A DNA stretch of 7,115 bases from Hyphomicrobiales bacterium (GTDB lineage: Bacteria > Pseudomonadota > Alphaproteobacteria > Rhizobiales > Beijerinckiaceae), in the NCBI GenBank assembly GCA_028290085.1, contig JAQGKN010000361.1, forward strand, positions 1 through 7,115. Reading direction: 5' to 3'. Each line of letters opens with the position of its first letter. The stretch's first letter is position 1. The notes under the pieces were generated by a model. The model did not search any database, was not told the origin of the DNA, and worked only from the letters and a program-made list of their open reading frames with translations. Both the position numbers and the translations under genes were made by a program. Shown here piece after piece: positions 1-5,124 of this stretch.

Positions 1-112
1 CATGGATATCCAGCCCACCGCGCTGCACCAGCGCGTCGGCGTGGTCATGGGCGAGCGCGACGAAGTCGAGATCGTGCAAGCCTACCATCGCGAGGCGGCG
101 GCTGCGCAATAG
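1..112 (+). CDS. fbp: Fructose-1,6-bisphosphatase class I, C-terminal end only (partial)
   Basis: Only the last 36 full codons are present; the 5' part lies outside the window. The frame reads MDIQPTALHQRVGVVMG followed by an acidic, helix-like tail and a TAG stop. Class I fructose-1,6-bisphosphatases end in this pattern: a short hydrophobic strand with 'LDI.P..LHQR', then a 'G....V' stretch and a closing helix (E. coli Fbp has LDIIPETLHQR at the same place). The enzyme removes the 1-phosphate from fructose 1,6-bisphosphate in gluconeogenesis, and in autotrophs also in the Calvin cycle, in the cytoplasm. Which role applies cannot be told because the upstream genes are missing. The stop is followed 37 nt later by a strong hairpin. 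The family call rests on about 30 residues, so it is good but not certain; the GlpX-type (class II) enzyme does not share this ending. Confidence 0.82.
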   Translation, partial: MDIQPTALHQRVGVVMGERDEVEIVQAYHREAAAAQ

Positions 113-148
113 TCTGGCTCTCTGGCCAATGGCTTAGTTGTAGCTTAG

Positions 149-185
149 TGTGGTTCAGGGCGCGGGGGGCGCGTCCTGAACCACA
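149..185. repeat. Strong inverted repeat / hairpin in the fbp to membrane-protein gap
   Basis: Arms 149-164 and 170-185 pair over 16 positions with one G-T wobble (160/174). They enclose a loop of five G residues (165-169). No T run follows on either strand, so it is not a standard intrinsic terminator. It ends 16 nt before the ATG at 202, placing it in the probable leader of the next gene or in the tail of the fbp transcript. It could be an mRNA-stabilising or Rho-linked 3' structure, a leader structure, or a protein-binding palindrome; the sequence does not decide. Confidence 0.75.
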
Positions 186-201
186 ACGAAACGGGGCGAC
201 A

Positions 202-522
202 ATGGCACAAAAAGTAATGATGAAGAATCCCGTCACGGGGCAATTCAAGAAGGGCTTTTACGGGTTCTCCTGGACCTATCTGTTCTTCGGCTGGCTGGTC
301 CCGCTCATTCGCGGCGAACTCGGCATCGCAGCGCTTCATTTCCTTTTCACGATGCTCACGTTCGGCATCTGGCAGCTCGTTTTCGCCTTCTTCTACAACA
401 AGCAATTTACGTCGCGTCTGATCTCCCAGGGCTATGTCTTCAACGACACGGACGCGGTGAATGGCGGGGCAGCGGGCGCCATCGGCGTCGATCTCCAGAC
501 GCATCTGGGCCGAGCCGCCTGA
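202..522 (+). CDS. Small integral membrane protein of the GFSWTxLFFG type (DUF2628/HrgC-like), function unknown
   Basis: The protein has 106 residues. A short polar N-terminus containing KNPVTGQ (residues 8-14) leads into a GFSWTYLFFG motif (21-30) and a first hydrophobic segment (about 22-36). A PLIRGELG turn (34-41) follows, then a second hydrophobic segment (about 42-64), then FYNKQF and a polar tail. This arrangement of lysine-rich start, 'GFSWT.LFFG..P..RG', second helix and 'YNK' is a pattern I recall from small uncharacterised bacterial inner-membrane proteins; the family name is from memory and less certain than the motif. ATG 202 is preferred over an in-frame GTG at 148. The upstream extension would run through the hairpin at 149-185 and lacks homology-like features, although the Shine-Dalgarno before 202 (GGGGC) is only moderate. 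The gene stands alone and is closed by the terminator at 558-593. No function is claimed. Confidence 0.8.
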   Translation: MAQKVMMKNPVTGQFKKGFYGFSWTYLFFGWLVPLIRGELGIAALHFLFTMLTFGIWQLVFAFFYNKQFTSRLISQGYVFNDTDAVNGGAAGAIGVDLQTHLGRAA

Positions 523-557
523 ACATACCGCACGGGGGGTTACTCCCGGCAGACAAG

Positions 558-593
558 CGAAAGGCGGCGGCATCTCGCCGCTTTTCGTTTTTT
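558..593 (+). terminator. Intrinsic (Rho-independent) terminator of the small membrane protein gene
   Basis: A 12-bp stem pairs 558-569 with 576-587 (one G-T wobble) around a 6-nt loop. It is GC-rich in the upper part and followed directly by six T residues (588-593). It lies 35 nt after the stop at 522, in the right orientation to end that transcript. It also insulates the downstream exported-protein genes from upstream transcription. Confidence 0.88.
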
Positions 594-701
594 AAAGCGG
601 CAAGTCGGCCAATCAAATTCGCAGACAATCGGAATCCATGCCGGGTCGGGAGCTTCTCACGCACACGCAGCAACCAGAGGCGAGCGACGATCCGCGGAGG
701 A

Positions 702-842
702 ATGACGACGCTGAACCCGGTGGCAACCCGCGCCATCGTTTTCGCCGCTGGCCTTGCGGCGGTAGGACTGATGTCAACGCCCGCTCACGGCACGGAAAGC
801 AACGCAGGCTGCGCTGGAACCGACGCTTCAGCTAGGCGTTAA
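702..842 (+). CDS. Short exported peptide, 46 residues, function unknown
   Basis: The frame encodes a textbook Sec-type signal peptide. A short N-region ends in Arg (residue 10), a hydrophobic core AIVFAAGLAAVGLMS follows (11-25), and an Ala-x-Gly/Ala type c-region TPAHG precedes TESN. Cleavage near residue 30 would leave about 16 residues including one Cys. GGAGGA sits immediately before the ATG (696-701), which is closer than usual for efficient initiation, so the exact start is less sure; no better in-frame ATG exists upstream. An overlapping ORF in another frame (638-835) is Arg-rich, has no domain and looks like a shadow. No homologue is recognised. The peptide precedes a second exported-protein gene by 46 nt, so the two may be co-transcribed. 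It could also be a decayed N-terminal fragment of a larger exported protein. Confidence 0.5.
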   Translation: MTTLNPVATRAIVFAAGLAAVGLMSTPAHGTESNAGCAGTDASARR

Positions 843-888
843 GTTTTCAGGTCTCATCGCTGGGCCGCGACGTTGGGGGAAGAATTCT

Positions 889-1197
889 ATGCGCAAATCT
901 TTGATGCTGGGGGCGTTGGCCGCTGTCGTACTTGGCGGCCTTTCGCTCACCACAGTTGTTTCCGCCGCACCTTTGGCGATGGATCCGCTCTTCACTGCGG
1001 GATCTTCGCCCTTTGTCTCTTCAGAGGCTCAGGTCGTGGAAGTCCGCCAGTACAAGAGGCGTTATGCGCGGCCCAATCGCTATCGCCGGGGCAACGTCTA
1101 TGCCGCTCCTCGCTACCGCGGCGGAGATTTCGGCAACGGTGCACGCGGTGACGGCGGTTTTATCGGTGGCCAGCAGACTCAGGGCATCACGCACTGA
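889..1197 (+). CDS. Small secreted/periplasmic basic protein rich in Arg, Tyr and Gly; function unknown
   Basis: The 102-residue product begins with a clear signal peptide: MRKS, a hydrophobic core (about 5-22), then VSA-APL, giving a likely cleavage after residue 26. The mature part is about 76 residues. It has a neutral stretch (to about 50), then a very basic Arg/Tyr segment (about 53-68, QYKRRYARPNRYRRG), then a Gly-rich tail (from about 77) ending in QGITH. It shows no enzyme motif and only low complexity, as seen in small cell-envelope proteins of rhizobia; I do not recognise a named family. GGGGGAAG (875-882) supplies a well-placed Shine-Dalgarno for ATG 889. Two overlapping ORFs in other frames (873 and 932) lack a signal peptide and are discarded. 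The gene converges on the outer membrane protein gene with a shared hairpin between them. Confidence 0.75.
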   Translation: MRKSLMLGALAAVVLGGLSLTTVVSAAPLAMDPLFTAGSSPFVSSEAQVVEVRQYKRRYARPNRYRRGNVYAAPRYRGGDFGNGARGDGGFIGGQQTQGITH

Positions 1198-1228
1198 GGT
1201 GAGAGACATCGCTCTCAAGAAATAAGGG

Positions 1229-1256
1229 TCGACGGGCACGCGAGCATGCCCGTCGA
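1229..1256. terminator. Probable bidirectional terminator hairpin between convergent genes
   Basis: A perfect 10-bp stem pairs 1229-1238 with 1247-1256 around an 8-nt loop. It lies midway between the stops of the plus-strand secreted protein (1197) and the minus-strand outer membrane protein (1266). On the plus strand TTTT follows after seven bases; on the minus strand a T-rich stretch (TTATTTCTT) follows after a few bases. Neither run is perfect, so efficiency is uncertain, but stem and placement fit a shared terminator. Confidence 0.55.
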
Positions 1257-1265
1257 GCAAGCCTT

Positions 1266-2159
1266 TTAGAAGCGGTAGTTCACACCGGCGCGCACGATGT
1301 CGAAGCGATTGTCGGTGTGCACCCGAAGGCCGTTGCCAGCCGACATGGTCGCTCCAGCGAGAGCACCCACAGTGGTGTTCGGAGCAGACTGCAACGTGCT
1401 GGCCATATCCGTGCTGCGACCAAGATCGATGTGCATGTATTCAGCCTTGACAGACCAGTTGTTGGTCAATGCGTATTCCACACCCGCACCCAGCGCCCAG
1501 CCGACGGTCTGGCGATCCGAGGAGGACGGCAGCTGGCGGATGGGGTTGCTCACGAATTGGCCGCTCGGCCCGAAGTTCACGAGCTCAGTCGTTTCGAAGG
1601 AATCGCGCTGGTTGACGTTGAAGCCGCGCTTGCCGCCGAAGGCCAGGCCGCCGGTTGCATAGATGAGCGCGCGGTCAAAGGCGTAGCCGACGCGCGCGCG
1701 AACCGTTCCGAACCAGTTGGCGCTACCGCTGTTCGATAGCGCAAAGTCGGTCTGGTTGTCGTAGCCTGCGGAGTAGTTGATGGGCGCCGGGAACAGCGCG
1801 CTGCCGCCGCGATTGCGGTGCAGGTAATTGATGTCGGCCTCGCCGCCGAACACGAAGCTGCCCACTTGGAAGTTATAACCAATCTGAGCGCCGCCGGTGA
1901 AATTGGTGTCGCTGCCCGAGTTGCCGCTCACATACACGGGATTAAAGGTGGGGCTGAGGGGGCCAAATGTCGTCACGCTGGCGTTGTTGTTCGAGTTGAA
2001 GGCGGCACCCGCATTCAGGCCGACATAAAAGCCGGTCCATGTGAAGATGGGCGCGGCCAGATAAGGCGCCGGGGCAGCGACGCGGGCCGGAAGATCGGCT
2101 GCAAATGCGCCGCCCGTCGCGAGCAGAACAACGGCGGAGGAGAGCATGTTGCGAAACAT
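1266..2159 (-). CDS. Outer membrane beta-barrel protein, Omp31/opacity family porin-like
   Basis: The 297-residue product starts with a signal peptide (residues 1-20, cleavage after GGAFA, mature start ADLP). A Pro/Ala-rich linker (about 21-38) follows, then FTWTGFYVGLNAG, the first strand of rhizobial Omp25/Omp31-type barrels. Alternating beta segments continue, such as FTGGAQIGYNFQ, FVFGGEADINY, WFGTVRARVGYAFD, LIYATGGLAFG, VGWALGAGVEYAL and WSVKAEYMHIDLG. It ends in VRAGVNYRF, a terminal Phe that is the usual BAM recognition signal. An eight-stranded surface barrel is the family model; related proteins act as surface antigens or structural porin-like proteins, and some bind haemin. The exact role here is not shown. 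ATG at 2159 is chosen because it begins the signal peptide and has AAGAG six bases upstream; an in-frame ATG at 2219 would add 20 basic residues in front of it. The gene is divergent from the Crp/Fnr-like regulator. Confidence 0.92.
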   Translation of the reverse strand: MFRNMLSSAVVLLATGGAFAADLPARVAAPAPYLAAPIFTWTGFYVGLNAGAAFNSNNNASVTTFGPLSPTFNPVYVSGNSGSDTNFTGGAQIGYNFQVGSFVFGGEADINYLHRNRGGSALFPAPINYSAGYDNQTDFALSNSGSANWFGTVRARVGYAFDRALIYATGGLAFGGKRGFNVNQRDSFETTELVNFGPSGQFVSNPIRQLPSSSDRQTVGWALGAGVEYALTNNWSVKAEYMHIDLGRSTDMASTLQSAPNTTVGALAGATMSAGNGLRVHTDNRFDIVRAGVNYRF

Positions 2160-2204
2160 CGGAATCTCTTTTCGAAACGAATGTACCTTTTTATGTATCA
2201 ATCG

Positions 2205-2244
2205 CCGTGGTTTGGCCATCGCGTCGCCATCATTTAAGATGGCC
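2205..2244. repeat. Copy 1 of a duplicated control module in the omp/regulator divergent region
   Basis: On the plus strand it contains TTGGCCAT (2212-2219), GCGTCG (2221-2226) and ATTTAAG (2232-2238) in that order. Copy 2 at 2269-2305 holds the same three blocks with different short spacers. Copy 1 also holds an 18-bp palindrome, GCCATC-atttaa-GATGGC (2226-2243), and a wider 7-bp arm pair GGCCATC/GATGGCC (2214-2220 and 2238-2244). It lies 46-85 bp upstream of the outer membrane protein start, where an operator or activator site could act. The protein that binds it is unknown. Confidence 0.55.
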
Positions 2245-2248
2245 GTGC

Positions 2249-2268
2249 TAAAAGAAGCACAGCTTTTA
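2249..2268. repeat. Short palindrome between the two control modules
   Basis: TAAAAG (2249-2254) and CTTTTA (2263-2268) form perfect 6-bp arms with an 8-bp spacer. A smaller overlapping hairpin, GTGCT/AGCAC, is possible at 2246-2261. The place between two repeated modules and the two-fold symmetry suit a dimeric regulator, but the arms are short and AT-rich, so chance is possible. Confidence 0.3.
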
Positions 2269-2305
2269 CTTAGGCTTGGCCATGATGCGTCGATTTAAGT
2301 GGGCA
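2269..2305. repeat. Copy 2 of the duplicated control module
   Basis: It contains TTGGCCAT (2276-2283), GCGTCG (2287-2292) and ATTTAAG (2293-2299), the same blocks and order as copy 1. The first blocks of the two copies are 64 bp apart, close to six helical turns. Similarity continues on the left (CTTAGGCTTGGCCAT against CCGTGGTTTGGCCAT). Unlike copy 1 it lacks the GCCATC/GATGGC palindrome. Confidence 0.5.
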
Positions 2306-2416
2306 TTTGCCAGTATCCGCGCATGGAGCGTGAGGTTCGAACGGCGTCGAAGGGCGTCTAACCTTTCGTCGCTCTTCGCACTGCGCTCGTCTGACCCTCA
2401 GCCCCGGAGTTAAACG

Positions 2417-3127
2417 ATGGCCCGCCCTGGCACCAAAAATGGAATCTTGAAAAGGCTGAAAGCTGAAGATTTCAACGCGCTGGAGCCCTTCCTGAAACCG
2501 GTGACCCTGAGCCCCAAACAGGATCTGAGCCTGCCGGGAAGGGTCGTCGAATACGTCCATTTCATAGAAGAGGGGATCTGTTCGGTAGAGGCGATTGCGC
2601 CGGGCTCAGAGGCGATTGAGGTCGGCTTGATCGGCCCTGAAGGCGTGACCGATCATGTCCAGGACCCGGGCGACACATCTCCCCTCCACGTTTTAGTGCA
2701 GGTCGGCGGCTCGGCTCTCGCGGTGCGTGCTGGTGACTATGCGAATTGGATTGAAGGCCGGTTGGACGCGCTGCGTTTGATGGTCCGCTATCAGCAGGCC
2801 ATGACGATACAAATTTCATTCACGGCTCTCGCGCATGGCAGCTTCTCGCTCGAAGAACGCCTCTCTCGCCTGTTGCTGATGCTTTTCGACCGCACGGAGG
2901 GCCATGATCTGCCGTTCGTGCATGAACGTCTGGCCAGAATGCTGTCCGTTCGCAGGGCAGGGGTGACATCGGCACTTCATATGCTGGAGGGACTTCACGC
3001 CGTCAAGGTGACGCGCGGTATCGTCACATTGAGAGATCGCAGCACGCTCGAGACTCTGTCCGCTGGCTCGTACGGTATCCCTGAAAAAGAATACGCCCGT
3101 CTGCTCGGCTCCATCCCGCAGGATTGA
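2417..3127 (+). CDS. Crp/Fnr-family transcriptional regulator (alphaproteobacterial subgroup)
   Basis: The 236-residue protein has an N-terminal cyclic-nucleotide-like sensor barrel (about 15-120). Its key segments are VVEYVHFIEEGICSV and AIEVGLIGPEGVTD. A long dimerisation helix with the YQQAMTIQISFTAL and EERLSRLLLM segments follows (about 122-158). A winged helix-turn-helix begins near residue 165 (LPFVHERLARMLSVRRAGVTSALHMLEG), followed by the wing RGIVTLRDR and a closing GSYGIPEKEYARLLG. This order and ending match a large Crp/Fnr subgroup in rhizobia. The N-terminal Fe-S cysteine cluster of FNR is absent, and the cAMP-binding RSA/T phosphate cassette of CRP is not seen, so the signal is unknown. 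ATG 2417 has GGAG at 2406-2409. The gene is divergent from the outer membrane protein gene and 74 bp before pyrE, so control of the former is an inference from position. Confidence 0.9.
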   Translation: MARPGTKNGILKRLKAEDFNALEPFLKPVTLSPKQDLSLPGRVVEYVHFIEEGICSVEAIAPGSEAIEVGLIGPEGVTDHVQDPGDTSPLHVLVQVGGSALAVRAGDYANWIEGRLDALRLMVRYQQAMTIQISFTALAHGSFSLEERLSRLLLMLFDRTEGHDLPFVHERLARMLSVRRAGVTSALHMLEGLHAVKVTRGIVTLRDRSTLETLSAGSYGIPEKEYARLLGSIPQD

Positions 3128-3201
3128 TCGGCGGCACGGCCGGCGCTTGTGCCTGACGCCGCGCGGCTTTAAACCAGCCGCAGATCAAGCGAGGCAGGGA
3201 T

Positions 3202-3795
3202 ATGACGCAGGACGAAGTTCTCGACGAATTCAGGCAGGCTGGCGCGCTCCTGCAGGGCCACTTCATCCTGACATCGGGGCTGCGCAGCCCTGTCTTCCTT
3301 CAGAAGATGTTCGTCTTCCAGGATCCCAAGCGCACTGAGCGGCTCTGCAAGGCGCTGGCTGAAAAGGTCGAGGCGCAATTCGGCAAGATCGACGTGGTCG
3401 TCTCGCCCGCGGTCGGTGGCATCGTGCCCGGCTATGAAACGGCACGGCACCTTGGTGCCAAGGCCATCTTCGTCGAGCGCGAAAACGGTAAGTTTGCCCT
3501 GCGTCGCGGCTTCGAGATCGGGCCGGGTGCGCGCGTGCTCACCGTCGAGGACATCATCACGACGGGCCTTTCGGTGCGCGAGACGCTGGAAGCGCTTGGC
3601 GAACACTTGACGGATGGGGCCCAGATTGTCGCGTCCGCCTGCCTGATCGACCGCTCGGGCGGCAAGGCCGACGTCGGCGTGCCGATCGTCGCCTTGGCCA
3701 CCATGGACATTCCCTCCTATTCACCCGACGCTCTGCCGCCGGAACTCGCCGCCATGCCGGCTATAAAGCCGGGTAGCCGGAGCCTGAAGGCCTGA
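3202..3795 (+). CDS. pyrE: Orotate phosphoribosyltransferase
   Basis: The enzyme joins orotate to PRPP to form orotidine 5'-phosphate, the fifth step of de novo UMP synthesis, as a cytoplasmic dimer. The 197-residue length is normal. [12 protein letters not shown] (about 23-34) is the N-terminal orotate-side segment, and [18 protein letters not shown] precedes the flexible loop [13 protein letters not shown]. The PRPP-binding motif reads [11 protein letters not shown], with the acidic pair at E116-D117. ATG 3202 follows AGGCAGGG at a suitable distance and begins the usual [10 protein letters not shown] start. The gap from the Crp/Fnr-like gene is 74 bp and holds a small hairpin (3163-3168 with 3176-3181) but no convincing terminator, so read-through from that gene is possible. 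The next gene, pdxJ, starts 14 bp after the stop. Confidence 0.95.
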   Translation: MTQDEVLDEFRQAGALLQGHFILTSGLRSPVFLQKMFVFQDPKRTERLCKALAEKVEAQFGKIDVVVSPAVGGIVPGYETARHLGAKAIFVERENGKFALRRGFEIGPGARVLTVEDIITTGLSVRETLEALGEHLTDGAQIVASACLIDRSGGKADVGVPIVALATMDIPSYSPDALPPELAAMPAIKPGSRSLKA

Positions 3796-3809
3796 GGAGC
3801 AAAAAGCCC

Positions 3810-4562
3810 ATGTCCGTGCCCCGTCTCCGTCTCGGCGTCAATATCGACCACATCGCCACCGTCCGGAATGCGCGCGGCGGCGATCTGCCCGATCCGGTGC
3901 GTGGTGCGCTGAGCGCAATCGCGGCCGGTGCAGACGGCATCACCGCGCATTTGCGCGAGGACCGCCGCCACATTCGTGACGAAGATATCGCGCGGCTGAT
4001 GAAAGCCATTTCCAAGCCGCTCAACTTCGAAATGGCGGTGACGGACGAGATGATCGGGATCGCCCTCGACACCAATCCCCACGCAGCCTGCCTCGTGCCC
4101 GAAAAGCGGAGCGAGCGGACCACGGAAGGGGGGCTCGACGTGATCGGCGGCCACGATCATGTGAAGGCCGCGACCTCCGCTCTGAAGGCCGCGGGCATCC
4201 GCGTCTCGCTTTTCATCGAGCCCTCGAGCGCGGCGCTGGAGGCTGCAAAATCCATTGGCTCCCCCGTGGTCGAGCTTCACACCGGAGCCTGGTGCGACGC
4301 CGCCATGAGCGGCGCAACCGACAAGGCCGAGCACGAGTTTTCGCGGATTCGCCTGGCTGCGGCACAGGCGGCAAGGCTCGGTATCGAGTGCCATGCCGGC
4401 CATGGGCTGGACTATGTCACGGCACGGCGGATCGCAGCGCTGCCGCAGATCGTCGAGCTGAACATCGGCCATTTCCTCATGGGCGAGGCGCTGTTCGTGG
4501 GGCTGCCGCAGGCCATTGCGACCATGCGAGCCGCCATGGACGCCGGACGCGCGGAGGCCTGA
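3810..4562 (+). CDS. pdxJ: Pyridoxine 5'-phosphate synthase
   Basis: PdxJ condenses 1-deoxy-D-xylulose 5-phosphate with 3-amino-2-oxopropyl phosphate to make pyridoxine 5'-phosphate, the ring-closing step of the DXP-dependent vitamin B6 route. The 250-residue protein is a full TIM barrel. [16 protein letters not shown] (8-23) is followed by PDPV and [16 protein letters not shown], holding the catalytic His47. The NFEMAVT segment holds Glu74, and [10 protein letters not shown] holds the later active-site His. These match E. coli His45, Glu72 and His193, allowing for a two-residue offset in the first two. AGGAG at 3795-3799 overlaps the pyrE stop and serves ATG 3810. The stop at 4562 is one base from acpS, so the two are almost certainly translated from one message. 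Confidence 0.96.
   Translation: MSVPRLRLGVNIDHIATVRNARGGDLPDPVRGALSAIAAGADGITAHLREDRRHIRDEDIARLMKAISKPLNFEMAVTDEMIGIALDTNPHAACLVPEKRSERTTEGGLDVIGGHDHVKAATSALKAAGIRVSLFIEPSSAALEAAKSIGSPVVELHTGAWCDAAMSGATDKAEHEFSRIRLAAAQAARLGIECHAGHGLDYVTARRIAALPQIVELNIGHFLMGEALFVGLPQAIATMRAAMDAGRAEA
4553..4557 (+). promoter_or_regulatory. Ribosome binding site of acpS inside the pdxJ end
   Basis: GGAGG lies six bases before ATG 4564, within the last codons of pdxJ. It decides the acpS start against an in-frame ATG at 4516, which would add 16 Pro/Arg-rich residues before the conserved MILGMGSDL. It implies coupled translation of pdxJ and acpS. Confidence 0.7.
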
Positions 4563-4563
4563 G

Positions 4564-4971
4564 ATGATTCTCGGCATGGGTTCCGATCTCTGCGACATCC
4601 GCCGCGTCGAGGAAACGCTCGAGCGATTCGGCCCCCGGTTCCTCGCCCGCTGCTTCACGCCCATAGAACAGGCGAAATCCGAGGGCAGGGCACAGCGTGC
4701 GGCCTCCTACGCCAAGCGCTTCGCCGCCAAAGAGGCCTGCGCCAAAGCTCTGGGCACCGGCATGAGCGACGGCGTGTTCTGGCGCGACATGGGCGTCGTA
4801 AACCTGCCCTCGGGCCGGCCGACCATTCAATTGACCGGCGGCGCGGCTGTCCGTCTGGCAGAGCTGACGCCTGCGGGGCACGAGGCCGTGATCCACCTCA
4901 CCATCACCGATGAATTCCCGACAGCCATGGCCCATGTGCTGATTGAGGCGCGGCCGATCCCGAAGGGTTGA
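4564..4971 (+). CDS. acpS: Holo-[acyl-carrier-protein] synthase
   Basis: AcpS transfers 4'-phosphopantetheine from CoA to the serine of apo-acyl carrier protein and thereby activates fatty acid synthesis. The protein has 135 residues, slightly longer than the roughly 120-residue family norm. The N-terminal strand [16 protein letters not shown] carries the metal-binding Asp8. [16 protein letters not shown] carries the second metal ligand, Glu57. The end, [22 protein letters not shown], is the usual 'H.S.SH....A.A.V..E' strand, although the residues read HLTITDE instead of the common HLSLSHE form. That local variation is seen in some alphaproteobacteria and does not suggest loss of function. 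The gene is one base from pdxJ and has its ribosome binding site inside it. A 153-bp gap separates it from lepB. Confidence 0.94.
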   Translation: MILGMGSDLCDIRRVEETLERFGPRFLARCFTPIEQAKSEGRAQRAASYAKRFAAKEACAKALGTGMSDGVFWRDMGVVNLPSGRPTIQLTGGAAVRLAELTPAGHEAVIHLTITDEFPTAMAHVLIEARPIPKG

Positions 4972-4995
4972 TCGTGTCCCGCGTCGCCGGCGCTC

Positions 4996-5024
4996 TTGGC
5001 GCGGCAAGGCGCACTCGCTATAGG
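4996..5024 (+). promoter_or_regulatory. Possible sigma-70-type promoter upstream of lepB
   Basis: TTGGCG (4996-5001) and TATAGG (5019-5024) are separated by 17 bp in the only long gap of the housekeeping run. A short inverted repeat, GCGCAC (5009-5014) and GTGCGC (5024-5029), brackets the -10 candidate and could be an operator. Transcription from here would give a leader of about 95 nt before the lepB start. The match is only moderate and the surroundings are GC-rich. Confidence 0.3.
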
Positions 5025-5124
5025 TGCGCAGTGTAAGGCCGCGCGAAGGCTCGGCCGGAATGTCCTGGGCGTGCGTGTCGCCGTCCGATCAGCTGCCGTG
5101 AGCAGCCCATTCATGAGAGTCCCT

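Noticed and set aside
148..201. N-terminal extension of the small membrane protein from GTG 148
   Set aside because: It would translate the 149-185 hairpin into an Arg/Gly/Pro-rich stretch unlike the family; ATG 202 gives the expected lysine-containing start.
638..835. 65-residue ORF on the plus strand
   Set aside because: Arg-rich composition without domain or signal peptide; it overlaps the more convincing signal-peptide frame 702-842.
2160..2219. N-terminal extension of the outer membrane protein from ATG 2219
   Set aside because: It would put 20 basic residues before a complete signal peptide; ATG 2159 has its own Shine-Dalgarno. The extension also overlaps the repeated control module.
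1317..2237. Plus-strand ORFs opposite the outer membrane protein gene (1317-1739, 1818-2237)
   Set aside because: Antisense shadows of a well-supported beta-barrel gene, without motifs or ribosome binding sites.
3163..3181. Small hairpin before pyrE as a terminator of the Crp/Fnr-like gene
   Set aside because: The stem is only 6 bp and no T run follows, so it is not supported as a terminator.
3717..4664. Long minus-strand ORF (315 residues) opposite pdxJ
   Set aside because: It is antisense to a clear pdxJ gene. Long antisense frames are common in high-GC DNA, and the product has low-complexity, His/Arg/Gly-rich content with no domain.
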